NCBI GenBank assembly: GCA_029266335.1
Contig: JAQSXC010000002.1
Span: forward strand, 1 to 64,000
Direction of reading: 5' to 3'
DNA: 64,000 nt
Origin: Eubacterium sp.
GTDB lineage: Bacteria > Bacillota > Clostridia > Acetivibrionales > DSM-1351
Position numbers and translations under genes: made by a program. The notes under the pieces are model-generated. The model ran no database searches and was not told the origin of the DNA. It worked only from the letters and a program-made list of their open reading frames with translations. Positions 44,845-52,892 of this stretch are shown one piece after another (the first letter of the stretch is position 1; every line of letters begins with the position of its first letter).

Positions 44845-44923
44845 ATTATTTGTGCTCAGGACGAAACACTCCTGAAACACACTGAGTAAGCGGTATTAAG
44901 CCAATTGCTCAAAATAAAAATAT

Positions 44924-44999
44924 TCCTCAATAGCTCAGTCGGTAGAGCATGCGGCTGTTAACCGCAGGGTCGTAGGTTCAAGTCCTACTTGAGGAGCCA
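44924..44999 (+). tRNA. tRNA-Asn (anticodon GTT), CCA encoded
   Basis: 76 nt. The acceptor TCCTCAA pairs with TTGAGGA, then G-CCA. D-arm AGCTCAGTCGGTAGAGC, anticodon loop CTGTTAA in stem GCGGC.../...CCGC, T-arm GTAGGTTCAAGTCCTAC. tRNA-Asn is a queuosine substrate, linking to queA/tgt at 32-34 kb. Confidence 0.95.
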
Positions 45000-45003
45000 C
45001 AAC

Positions 45004-45080
45004 GGGCCTTTAGCTCAGTTGGTTAGAGCAACCGGCTCATAACCGGTTGGTCCGGGGTTCGAGTCCCTGAAGGCCCACCA
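45004..45080 (+). tRNA. tRNA-Met (anticodon CAT), CCA encoded
   Basis: 77 nt. The acceptor GGGCCTT pairs with AAGGCCC, then A-CCA. D-arm AGCTCAGTTGGTTAGAGC, anticodon loop CTCATAA, T-arm CGGGGTTCGAGTCCCTG. The first pair G-C and the overall sequence suggest elongator tRNA-Met; a lysidine-modified tRNA-Ile2 also has CAT in its gene and cannot be excluded by eye. Confidence 0.9.
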
Positions 45081-45124
45081 ACAAAAAAGAACACTCATTT
45101 GAGTGTTCTTTTTTTGTTGGTGGG
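45068..45124 (+). terminator. tRNA operon terminator whose stem extends into the tRNA-Met 3' end
   Basis: GAACACTCA...TGAGTGTTC followed by TTTTTTT is the terminator core. The inverted repeat continues outward through A6/T7 to CCACCAAC / GTTGGTGG and AAGGCCC / GGGCCTT, so the arms are about 28 bases and the left arm includes the acceptor strand and CCA of the tRNA. Confidence 0.88.
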
Positions 45125-45284
45125 CCTTTCCACGCTGCCGCTCGGATAGGGTTTGACCATAAACTTGCTTTTCATGATGTTTTTAGGTAAATGGGAAACA
45201 ATAAATAGAATTTTTTTCCGGGTTGTAGTATAATGGCAATTATTGATACATACTCTTCTATTTACCATTCGGAGGAATTTACTT

Positions 45285-46397
45285 ATGCGACATATATATA
45301 TTACGGCGCAAAGTTGTGTTGCAGGAATGCTTTTGACAGAGGATATTTGTACTGAGGCTGGTGCCTGTCTGATTCCTAAAGGTACGCTTGTTACCGAGGA
45401 TCTCGAGAAAAAAGTCAAACGATTTAGACTAAAGCCCATTCAGGTTGAAATATATGATGATAATCTCGTCGTAGAGGAAATAAAGGGCTTTGAAAAAAAC
45501 ATCACAAAAAGAGAAATGTCGCCTGAACTTACTCAATCTTATAGTGAAGCCAAGCAGGAGGTAAAAGAGGTTCTGGATGCCATAAATTCAGGGAAAAGTC
45601 TGGATAGCAGAAATGTTGACAATGCATTGGTAAATATAAGGAAAAATGTACACGATTCCTTTGATGTTTTAAAATGTATTGATTCAATCCGTACCGTTGA
45701 CGAATATACATATGCCCATTGTGTGAATGTATCTCTACTTGCTATGACTCTTGCAAGGTGGTTGGGTTTGGACAGCAAGGTGGTCGAAGAAATCGCCAAA
45801 GCCGGCCTTCTCCACGATGTGGGAAAAGCTAAGGTTGATACCGGTATATTGAACAAGAAGGGTAGTCTTTTACCCGAAGAATATGAAGAAATCAAGAATC
45901 ATACAACATATGGCTACCGTATGGTGGAGAATATGCATGATATCAGTAAAGGGATTAAGATGGGGGTACTGATGCATCATGAACGGAATGATGGCTCAGG
46001 GTATCCTCTGGGAGCAAAAGGTGATCAGATTCACCAATATGCAAAAGTGCTGGCAATAGCTGATGTATACGATGCAATGACCTCTGACAAGGTATATTCA
46101 AAGAGGAGATCGGTATTTGAAGTTTTAAGATATATGCAGGAAGAGATGGTGAATCTTCTGGATCGGATAATGTTGAACGTATTTATTGAAAGGATTGTCT
46201 GCCATTATATAGGAGATTTTGTCATGCTAAATACCGGTGAAATCGGAGAATTAATGCATGTCAATCCATTATATCCTCTAAAACCCATAGTAAAGATACA
46301 GAATGTTTTCGTGGATCTGTTTTACGAAAAGGATGTGGAACTGAGCGAATTATTGTGGGATTACAGCAAATATATGTATATTGATAACGAGAGATAG
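45285..46397 (+). CDS. HD-GYP domain phosphodiesterase
   Basis: 370 residues from ATG 45285 (CGGAGGAATTTACTT upstream). The N-terminal about 120 residues resemble DUF3391-type helpers (CVAGMLLTEDICTEAGACLIPKGTLVTED). The HD-GYP domain follows: 'THCVNVSLLAMTLARWLGL'-like block, HDVGKAKVDTGILNKKG, 'HHERNDGSGYPLG'. Such proteins hydrolyse c-di-GMP or act as signalling phosphohydrolases. It is the only candidate c-di-GMP degrading enzyme in the window, opposite to the GGDEF protein at 15.4 kb. A hairpin follows its stop. Confidence 0.9.
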   Translation: MRHIYITAQSCVAGMLLTEDICTEAGACLIPKGTLVTEDLEKKVKRFRLKPIQVEIYDDNLVVEEIKGFEKNITKREMSPELTQSYSEAKQEVKEVLDAINSGKSLDSRNVDNALVNIRKNVHDSFDVLKCIDSIRTVDEYTYAHCVNVSLLAMTLARWLGLDSKVVEEIAKAGLLHDVGKAKVDTGILNKKGSLLPEEYEEIKNHTTYGYRMVENMHDISKGIKMGVLMHHERNDGSGYPLGAKGDQIHQYAKVLAIADVYDAMTSDKVYSKRRSVFEVLRYMQEEMVNLLDRIMLNVFIERIVCHYIGDFVMLNTGEIGELMHVNPLYPLKPIVKIQNVFVDLFYEKDVELSELLWDYSKYMYIDNER

Positions 46398-46464
46398 CCG
46401 TTTTGCATGGTTATGCAAAAGCAGTGCTTCCTCCGTATTTGAGTATCACATCTCATTAAGATGA

Positions 46465-46505
46465 GCCACAATTGCCGAAAATGGTAAATGTGGCCGTTTT
46501 ATTTG
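46465..46505 (+). terminator. Terminator after the HD-GYP gene
   Basis: GCCACA / TGTGGC with an inner TTGCC/GGTAA pairing is followed by CGTTTTATTTG. Confidence 0.55.
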
Positions 46506-46708
46506 ATTTTTCTCATATAATCCATGCTAAGCTCTTCATCCTGAATATCTGTACTTGTCTTATTAACGGCAGAAATGTTGGGATTTATCCCTAGAATATC
46601 TCTGCCAAGCATATTGCTTGAAATTGGTTTCTCTATGTCGCTTACTTTATTTGTCTTTTTATATGGAGACATTTCTCTGAATACCTTCCTTTTTAGTTGA
46701 TAATTCAT
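46499..46708 (-). CDS. Small hypothetical protein (uncertain)
   Basis: Up to 69 residues, hydrophilic; the second methionine (MSPYKKTNKVSD, 57 residues) has a GGAAGG about 10 bases before it and the first has none. No family is recognised. It overlaps the end of the HD-GYP terminator on the opposite strand and lies in the gap before trmK, so it may be only an open frame. Confidence 0.35.
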   Translation of the reverse strand: MNYQLKRKVFREMSPYKKTNKVSDIEKPISSNMLGRDILGINPNISAVNKTSTDIQDEELSMDYMRKIK

Positions 46709-46778
46709 TAATATTATGTGTATAATTTACTTTGGCAATACAACAATTGATAAAAAAGTTTTTAATACGGAGGCAATA

Positions 46779-47471
46779 TTGAACTTGGAGCTTAAAGGAA
46801 GATTAAAACTTATTGCTGATAAAGTTCCGGAGTGTAATACAGCAGCTGATATCGGAACCGATCATGCATATCTTCCCATTTACCTTGTTAAACAGGGAAG
46901 ATGCCAAAGGGCTGTTGCATCAGATGTAAGGATGGGGCCGGTTCAGGTGGCAGATAGAAACATTACAAAATATAAACTTAATGAACACATCGAAACTCGT
47001 TTGGGAAGCGGACTTGAAACCTTGAAAAATGGTGAGGCTGATTCTATAATAATTGCCGGGATGGGCGGAACACTTGTTTCAGAATTATTAGAGGCAGATA
47101 CAGAGAAAGCTCTAAGTGCAAAAGCTTTGATTTTGCAGCCCATGAATGATCTTGATATTGTCCGAAAGTGGCTCTATGACCATAAATTTGATATATATGA
47201 CGAGGAACTTGCCGCAGAAGGAAATAAAATATATTGTGTATTAGCTGCCAGATATGATGGTATGGATAAGAAATACCAGGAATTCCAATTACATGTGGGT
47301 GGAAAATTGATTAACAATCGGGATCCGTTGCTTTTAGCATATTGTGAAATGAAGGTCCGGCAAATAAACCGTGTACTAGGGCAACTTGAGGATATGGAGG
47401 ATAATGTACGCTTGTTTGATTATTATAATAGTCTTAAAAAGGATTATGTGAAGTTAATAAGTGAACTATAG
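46779..47471 (+). CDS. trmK: tRNA (adenine-N1)-methyltransferase TrmK family
   Basis: 230 residues from TTG 46779 (CGGAGGCAATA upstream); the family begins at LxLxGRLKLIA. It is a class I SAM-dependent fold: 'ADIGTDHAYLPIYLV' (motif I), ASDVRMGPVQVADRNI, 'IIIAGMGGTLVSELL' with catalytic-loop MGG, 'LILQPMNDLDIVRKWLYDH'. It methylates A22 of tRNA. The next gene is the Nif3 homologue, the usual Firmicutes neighbour downstream of rpoD (rpoD-trmK-nif3). Confidence 0.92.
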   Translation: MNLELKGRLKLIADKVPECNTAADIGTDHAYLPIYLVKQGRCQRAVASDVRMGPVQVADRNITKYKLNEHIETRLGSGLETLKNGEADSIIIAGMGGTLVSELLEADTEKALSAKALILQPMNDLDIVRKWLYDHKFDIYDEELAAEGNKIYCVLAARYDGMDKKYQEFQLHVGGKLINNRDPLLLAYCEMKVRQINRVLGQLEDMEDNVRLFDYYNSLKKDYVKLISEL

Positions 47472-47553
47472 TACATTAACATACGATAAATAATATTATG
47501 AAATCGGTATAAATATAAAAAAGGCTATTGTACTGACAAGGAGCAGGAAGCTT

Positions 47554-48348
47554 ATGAATGTAGGACAGATACTGAGTTTTTTTAATGAAATAGCACCCTG
47601 GGGTTATGCTGAAAGCTGGGATAACGTCGGATTGATGGTAGGAAGCCGGCAGATCCGGGTTACAAAAATTCTGTTGTGCATGGATGTAACCTCAGCAGTC
47701 ATAGATGAAGCTATAAGCTGTGGTGCTGAACTTATAGTATCCCATCATCCATTTCTGTTTTCAAAGCTTAACAGACTGGATTTTGACACAATGAAAGGGC
47801 ATCAGATACAAACACTGGTCCAAAACAATATTAGTGTAATAAGTGCCCACACAAATCTTGATGTGGCGGTTGGCGGAGTTAACGATACTCTTGCCGAAAC
47901 TTTGGGACTTTCAGGGTGTAGCCGGCTTAAATCTTATATTCCCGAAGGTTATGATTCCGATCTGGGTCTTGGTAAATTAGGTATAACTTCAGGTGAAATA
48001 ACTTTTAATGATTTTATTTCGGATATAAAGAAAAAGCTGAATATATCAAGCTTGAGAATTATTGGTAATGTGCCTGAAAAGGTCAGGCATGTGGCAGTGT
48101 TTTGCGGAAGTTTTGATGTGGACCTTTTTTATCTGAAGAAATTGCAGCAGGATGTTATTGTGACCGGTGACATAAAATATCACACTGCATTGGATGCCAG
48201 GGAGATGGGACTGTGCATTGTTGATGTTGGTCATTTTGCATCTGAACAAATAATTCTGAACAAACTTCAAGATCAGATTAAAGACAGGTTTAAAAATATT
48301 GAAGTAATCTGCAGTAAAATGGAAAACGATCCATTTATTTTTTCTTGA
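47554..48348 (+). CDS. Nif3-like dinuclear metal centre protein
   Basis: 264 residues, the short form without the middle PII-like insertion of about 100 residues seen in some Firmicutes homologues. Metal-binding histidines occur in IVSHHPFLF, SAHTNLDVA and DVGHFASEQ. 'APWGYAESWDNVGLMVG' opens the protein. Family members (YqfO/YbgI) form hexamers with two metals; their in vivo role is unresolved, though some are annotated as GTP cyclohydrolase type 2. GGAGCAGGAAG precedes the ATG. The rnpB promoter overlaps its stop codon. Confidence 0.92.
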   Translation: MNVGQILSFFNEIAPWGYAESWDNVGLMVGSRQIRVTKILLCMDVTSAVIDEAISCGAELIVSHHPFLFSKLNRLDFDTMKGHQIQTLVQNNISVISAHTNLDVAVGGVNDTLAETLGLSGCSRLKSYIPEGYDSDLGLGKLGITSGEITFNDFISDIKKKLNISSLRIIGNVPEKVRHVAVFCGSFDVDLFYLKKLQQDVIVTGDIKYHTALDAREMGLCIVDVGHFASEQIILNKLQDQIKDRFKNIEVICSKMENDPFIFS

Positions 48349-48373
48349 CATATGTAGTGCCAGCTTCTATAAT
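48345..48373 (+). promoter_or_regulatory. Perfect-consensus promoter of rnpB
   Basis: TTGACA (48345-48350), 17-base spacer, TATAAT (48368-48373). The TGA of the -35 is the stop codon of the Nif3 gene. RNase P RNA begins about 60 bases later, so a short leader is probably trimmed. Confidence 0.9.
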
Positions 48374-48434
48374 AAATAATTCAGGGGATCGGAATTACTA
48401 TAATACCTGTACCTTGAACACAATTAAAAAAATA

Positions 48435-48778
48435 AATGAGTAAGCCAGATGATCGCAGGTACAGCCTGAAAAGGCGTAAATGAGGAAAGTCCGGGCTCCA
48501 GAGGGCAATGGTGCCGGGTAACTCCCGGTGAAGGTGACTTTAAGGAAAGTGCAACAGAGATATACCGCCTGATCAGTCAGGTAAGGGTGGAAAGGTGAGG
48601 TAAGAGCTCACCAGCGGCATGGCGACTTGCCGGCTATGTAAACCCCACCTGGAGCAACGCCGTGGAGGGACGCAATGACTGCCCGTCAGTCCCGGGGAGG
48701 TGGCTTGAGCATTGCAGAAATGCAGTGCCTAGATAGATGATCATCAAATACAGAACCCGGCTTATAGACTTACTCATT
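48435..48778 (+). ncRNA. rnpB: RNase P RNA component
   Basis: All class A landmarks are present: terminal P1 stem AATGAGTAAG / CTTACTCATT, GAGGAAAGTCCGGGCTCC (CR I), CAACAGAGA, GGTAAGAGCTCACCAG, GTAAACCCCACC, 'GGAGCAA', AGATAGATGATC and ACAGAACCCGGCTTA. It is the catalytic RNA that matures tRNA 5' ends. Confidence 0.97.
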
Positions 48779-48789
48779 TTAAACATCAG

Positions 48790-48818
48790 AAACACCCGCT
48801 TAATCGGCGGGTGTTTTT
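48790..48818 (+). terminator. Terminator of rnpB (first copy)
   Basis: AAACACCCGC / GCGGGTGTTT with loop TTAATCG, followed by TT. Nearly identical to the hairpin at about 49330. Confidence 0.88.
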
Positions 48819-48833
48819 GCTATGCGATAGTCA

Positions 48834-49042
48834 TGTTTCGTAAACAATCTGTGTATGCGCCAAAAGGAATGTTTCGATTTCCGGCATCAATTGAAACATA
48901 TTTTGAAAGATGCGCAGGTGGGCGTTTGTATGAATACCAAAAAGCATTGGGAATAAAACTGAAGATTAAGTCAGTTGATGTGTCTCCCCTTAGCGAAAAT
49001 ATTGTAAAGCCCGTTGTGTTTACGTTTGACATAGTGGATTAA
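48834..49042 (+). CDS. Unrecognised short ORF, possibly foreign remnant
   Basis: 69 residues if started at the ATG at 48834 (MFRKQSVYAPKGMFRF...VVFTFDIVD). No ribosome site is seen, and the ORF track's earlier start lies within rnpB. The sequence looks protein-like but I do not recognise it. It lies between two copies of the rnpB terminator, next to a decayed transposase, and is probably part of the same inserted segment. Confidence 0.35.
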
Positions 49043-49076
49043 TAACACACTTGCCGAATATGCATAATACCGTTTA

Positions 49077-49291
49077 GAGCCACTAAAGGCTTTGCTGCTT
49101 GGTTATGTAGTTTTTCTGCGTTTCAGTATTCGTTCTAAGCGTCAAACAATCAAAGAGGTAGCTGTAAACGCCGCGTATCAGTGGTATACATGCTATGGAA
49201 GAATAGTCTATCCCCTTTACTTTTTCGCTTGTTTGTGTCAATAATTGAAGTTCTTGAAGAAATTTATAACGAAATTGTAATGGCTTCTTAA
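49077..49291 (+). pseudogene. IS1182-like (DUF772) transposase remnant
   Basis: One plus frame reads EPLKALLLGYVVFLRF then SIRSKRQTIKEVAVNAAYQWY, which fits the N-terminal core of IS1182-family transposases (LLLGYLxGIRSxRxxxxEIxxNxAYRWF). The reading then loses similarity, and another frame gives IIEVLEEIYNEIV before a stop at about 49291, like the FEEIFNEIV segment that follows in that family. The rest of the element is absent. No terminal inverted repeats were found. Confidence 0.6.
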
Positions 49292-49328
49292 TTTTTAGCA
49301 AACCAAACAGCCATAAGTCAACAATCTG

Positions 49329-49357
49329 AAACACCCGCTTAAAAGGCGGGTGTTTTG
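49329..49357 (+). terminator. Second copy of the rnpB-type terminator
   Basis: AAACACCCGC-TTAAAAG-GCGGGTGTTTT, with the flanking ATCTG, closely repeats the hairpin at 48790. Only the loop differs. From here to 49617 I see no gene, only AT-rich DNA. Confidence 0.8.
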
Positions 49358-49617
49358 TCATAAATAAATAGAATTATTGGTAGAAATAAAAGCAAATTGA
49401 AATTAATTATGTAAATTTAGTAAACTTATAGAAAATATTGTTTAAGAATAAAAAAATAGTGGTATCTTTTGAATATTATAGGCATTTTGTTTATTTTTTC
49501 TAGAATTTAACTGAAAAAATAACAATATCAAGATATTATCATTTAAATCTTTACACTAAGCAATTTTCTAATATTACATGCAGTATAAATACAATAATTC
49601 ATGTGAGGGATTAGGCT

Positions 49618-51810
49618 ATGTTAAGACTAAAGGACACGGTAGATGAAAAGACATTGTCAATTATTCAGAGAATGTTAATGCAGTTCCTGCATAGTTCCAC
49701 AGCTTTATATGAGGCTGATGGGTCATGTGTTTATAACATTTTCGAAGGGGAATATTGTAATTTTTTAATTGACGGAAGTAATGCAGAAGTTGCAGAAAAT
49801 GAAGGCAGGAACTCTTGCAATTGTATATGCCGGAAAGATAGCTGGCGTATATCAAAAGAATCCATGGAAAAAAGAGAACCGGTGGAAAGAGAATGCTCTG
49901 GTGGTATCAGAATATATGCTGTTCCAATAATGTATAACGAACAGGTAATAGGGAGTATTAATGCCGGAATAACAAATCCTCCGTTGGGAAGAAGAAAACT
50001 TGAACAAATTGCTCAGAACTATGGTACAAATACAAATGAAATACTTTACCATGCATATTCCTGTAAAAGACTTACCAATGAGGAAATTGAAATTGCAAGA
50101 TTGCAGTTAAGAATGTCAGCATTACTCATATCTTCCTTATATGAGGCCAAAATCAAACAGCTTGAAGCAGAAAATGAATTGAGGAAGAAGTCCAAACAAC
50201 TGAAGGCTATTATTAAAAACGTCTCAAGCGGTATTTATACTATTAATTTGGACAATTCGGTAAATTTATTAAATGCAGCTGCCTCAAGATTTTTATATAA
50301 GCCATCTGATTATGTTACATTTGGAGATACCTTTAATTATACCTCATATTTTGATATTGAGGGCAGAGAGGTTTTACTTGAACAAATGCCGGGGTATAGG
50401 GCATTGAAGGGTGAAAAAGTCAGGGAGATGTTTTTGACAGCAAAGAGGCCTGATGGAATAATGCACTATAGCATAAATTCAACGCCTATATTTGATGAAT
50501 ACGGAAATATTTCTTATGCACTGGTGTGCAGTAATGATATAACAGGACTTGTCAACAGTGAAAGGAGTATTACAGAGCAGAAGGAACAGCTGGAAATAAT
50601 AATCGAGAATATCTCTGATGCTCTGACCATATCTGATTCTACAGGAAGACTTATCAGAATAAATAATGCAGCGAAAAATATGTTTTATAATATTGATAAT
50701 TATGAATATATTGGAGAGACCTTTTCTACGACCAAATATCTTGATTTGGATGGAAATGAAATTCCTTTATGCAATATGCCCGCTTCAAAAGCAATACGGG
50801 GTGAGACAGTAAAAAACGAAAGAATACATGCAAAGCGTCCGGATAAGGAATTCTATATTGATATCAATGCCAAACCTGTATTTGATAACAATGGTAATGT
50901 GCTTTTAATGGTTTCATGCTGCAGAGATATAACCAAACAGGTACTTCAGGAAACGGAAATAAAACAGCATCAGGAAGCAGTTTTAAAAGCAGAAAGAGAA
51001 AAAAGTGAAGCTTTGGCAAATGCAATAAAAATGAAGGACGAATTTTTATCCATAGTTTCTCATGAATTCAAAACTCCTCTTACAGTTATCAATTCAGCAA
51101 TACAGGCAATGGAGCTTATATGTAGAAATGAGCTGACAGACAAGTCCAAAAGCTTTCTTAATAAAATACGGCAGAATTCATTCAGGCAGCTGCGGCTGGT
51201 AAACAATCTGTTGGATATAACCAGAATAAATGCAGGTAAAATCAAAATCAATAAAAAGAATATTGATATAGTTTTTATTTCAAAGGCAATAACCGAAACA
51301 GTATATTTATATGCATCAAACAAAGGTATAAAGCTGACTTTTGATTCTTCCTTAAGTAAAAAAATTATTGGGATTGATGAAGAAAAGTTTGAACGGATAC
51401 TTCTTAACCTTTTATCAAATGCAATAAAATTTACACCTGAAGGTAAATCCATCCTTGTAACTTTAAGAACCAGAAAGGGCAAAATATGCATTCAGGTAAA
51501 GGACTCGGGTCTGGGAATACCTAAAGGCAAAATGGAGCTTATTTTCGAAAGGTTTGGACAGGTTGACAGTTCCTTGTCCAGACAGGCAGAAGGTACGGGG
51601 ATAGGCCTGTCTCTTGTTAAGTTAATGACTGAAGCTCTGGGAGGAACCATAGAATTGAAGAGCAGGGTGGGAAAGGGAAGTACATTTACAATACTCTTAC
51701 CGGCAGAAAAAGTAAGCGATAGTGAATCTGCAACCGATTTGATTGAGATTAATGATAAAAGACTGATTCAGGCAACAGCAGTTGAATTTTCAGACATTTA
51801 CCTGGGATAG
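49618..51810 (+). CDS. PocR-PAS-PAS sensor histidine kinase, soluble
   Basis: 730 residues. Order: PocR sensory domain, residues about 5-170, with its spaced cysteines and 'RIYAVPIMYNEQVIGSINAGITNPP'; a coiled coil (about 175-195); two PAS domains with clear mutual similarity (residues about 195-320 and 325-450, each with 'AKRPD...INS/A.P.FD..GN'); coiled coil; HisKA with the phospho-His in SHEFKTPLTVI; HATPase_c with N box NLLSNAIKFTPEGK, G1 DSGLGIPKG, GTGIGLSLVK. There are no membrane helices, so it senses a cytosolic ligand; PocR domains are thought to bind small hydrocarbon derivatives. No response regulator gene is adjacent: an orphan. Confidence 0.9.
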   Translation: MLRLKDTVDEKTLSIIQRMLMQFLHSSTALYEADGSCVYNIFEGEYCNFLIDGSNAEVAENEGRNSCNCICRKDSWRISKESMEKREPVERECSGGIRIYAVPIMYNEQVIGSINAGITNPPLGRRKLEQIAQNYGTNTNEILYHAYSCKRLTNEEIEIARLQLRMSALLISSLYEAKIKQLEAENELRKKSKQLKAIIKNVSSGIYTINLDNSVNLLNAAASRFLYKPSDYVTFGDTFNYTSYFDIEGREVLLEQMPGYRALKGEKVREMFLTAKRPDGIMHYSINSTPIFDEYGNISYALVCSNDITGLVNSERSITEQKEQLEIIIENISDALTISDSTGRLIRINNAAKNMFYNIDNYEYIGETFSTTKYLDLDGNEIPLCNMPASKAIRGETVKNERIHAKRPDKEFYIDINAKPVFDNNGNVLLMVSCCRDITKQVLQETEIKQHQEAVLKAEREKSEALANAIKMKDEFLSIVSHEFKTPLTVINSAIQAMELICRNELTDKSKSFLNKIRQNSFRQLRLVNNLLDITRINAGKIKINKKNIDIVFISKAITETVYLYASNKGIKLTFDSSLSKKIIGIDEEKFERILLNLLSNAIKFTPEGKSILVTLRTRKGKICIQVKDSGLGIPKGKMELIFERFGQVDSSLSRQAEGTGIGLSLVKLMTEALGGTIELKSRVGKGSTFTILLPAEKVSDSESATDLIEINDKRLIQATAVEFSDIYLG

Positions 51811-51871
51811 CTTTGTGTGTAAATTAAGCTTCTTTACATTATAAATCATAAACAATACATACTATAAATAT

Positions 51872-51900
51872 ATCGCACTCTTTTAGTGCGATTTTTTTAA
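51872..51900 (+). terminator. Terminator of the histidine kinase gene
   Basis: ATCGCACT-CTTTT-AGTGCGAT, perfect 8-bp stem, followed by TTTTT. Confidence 0.88.
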
Positions 51901-51924
51901 AAATGACATTTTAGATTATTGTGA

Positions 51925-52164
51925 AATACTTTAAACAATAATTTCAACTTTAAGGATTACAGGTATATAATTGTACAATCAGGTCTCCTTATAATTTCTT
52001 TTTCAGATTTTGTATATGAAAATATTATAGACATGAGATATTGGGCCTTTAAAGTATATCACTACTGTGCTTTTCCCATGGAGGTTATATTACCGGTAAT
52101 TATTTGGATTTTAGCCGAGATAAAGCATAGAAAAAGCCGGGCAGGCAACAGGATATTAGGCTAG
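51925..52164 (+). pseudogene. C-terminal remnant of a spore germination permease (GerAB/GerKB type)
   Basis: An open frame without a start codon reads FKDYRYIIVQSGLLIIS... then ENIIDMRYWAFKVYHYCAFP and EVILPVIIWILAEIKHR before a TAG at 52162. This matches the last transmembrane helix and tail of endospore germination permeases, where 'N..EM..WA.K....YA.PFQVILPLIIWI.AEI' is typical. The preceding about 280 residues and the usual partners gerKA/gerKC are missing. It is a deletion remnant. Confidence 0.6.
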
Positions 52165-52276
52165 GTTAATTTATGAATATTGGTAATTTTACAAATATGG
52201 ATAGATATAATAGAATAGAGTAATATAACGTAAAGCTGTTATAATCGGTTGGAGTGTTTTGTATTATGGAGGTTTT

Positions 52277-52825
52277 ATGAATAGGGGTTCGTTTGATAAA
52301 CTCTCTTTAGGATTTTTGTTTGTATTAATTGATTTTAGAATTCAAGGGTTTGATATTTTACCCGATATTATAGGCTATGTTCTTTTTGCCATAGGTTTTA
52401 GCCGGCTTACAGCTTATAGCGATTATTTCAGAAAAGCTTCATATGCTAATATCCCAATGCTGATTATTTCATTATTTTCAATTTATGAGAAACCGGCTCA
52501 AGACAGCGGAATTACTTTTGGACCTTTGGGTCTTATGGGGATTCCGTTATCCATTGCCACGTTTATATTAAGCCTGCTGGTAGTATATTATTTATTTATG
52601 GGAATTATTGAAATGGCGCAAAGTAAAGGACTGGGTGAAATAGTTCAGGAAGCAGATACCAGATGGAAGCAGTATTTGTATTTGCAGCTGGCCGGATTAC
52701 TCATATTTATATTTATTTTTGTTCCGCTGCTGGGAATTGCTTTCATTATCGGGTTATTGATTATATCGGTTGTTCTTACATTTGCAATAATGAAATTTAT
52801 GAAAATTTGCGGAGAGCACCTGTAA
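52277..52825 (+). CDS. Multi-helix membrane protein, unknown
   Basis: 182 residues from ATG 52277 (ATGGAGGTTTT upstream). It has about five hydrophobic helices; the opening 'KLSLGFLFVLIDFRIQGFDILPDIIGYVLFAIGFSRL' is the characteristic start of a family of uncharacterised Firmicutes membrane proteins. No enzymatic motif is seen. Next gene follows after about 70 bases and may be co-transcribed. Confidence 0.7.
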   Translation: MNRGSFDKLSLGFLFVLIDFRIQGFDILPDIIGYVLFAIGFSRLTAYSDYFRKASYANIPMLIISLFSIYEKPAQDSGITFGPLGLMGIPLSIATFILSLLVVYYLFMGIIEMAQSKGLGEIVQEADTRWKQYLYLQLAGLLIFIFIFVPLLGIAFIIGLLIISVVLTFAIMKFMKICGEHL

Positions 52826-52892
52826 TAATGATAATGTTTGTATATGAGTAACAATAAGACAATATTTTAACTATATAAATGGGGATGTACTT

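Noticed and set aside
44764-44889. Small ORF of 41 codons (MKSRDNLSKW...)
   Set aside because: A TTGACC-17-TATAAT promoter for the tRNA operon lies inside it, and the ribosome site is poor.
45095-45439. 114-residue minus-strand ORF after tRNA-Met
   Set aside because: It is antisense to the HD-GYP gene start and the terminator, and has no family pattern.
49083-49361. 92-residue minus-strand ORF after rnpB
   Set aside because: The plus strand of the same stretch encodes recognisable transposase sequence, and the minus ORF begins inside a terminator hairpin.
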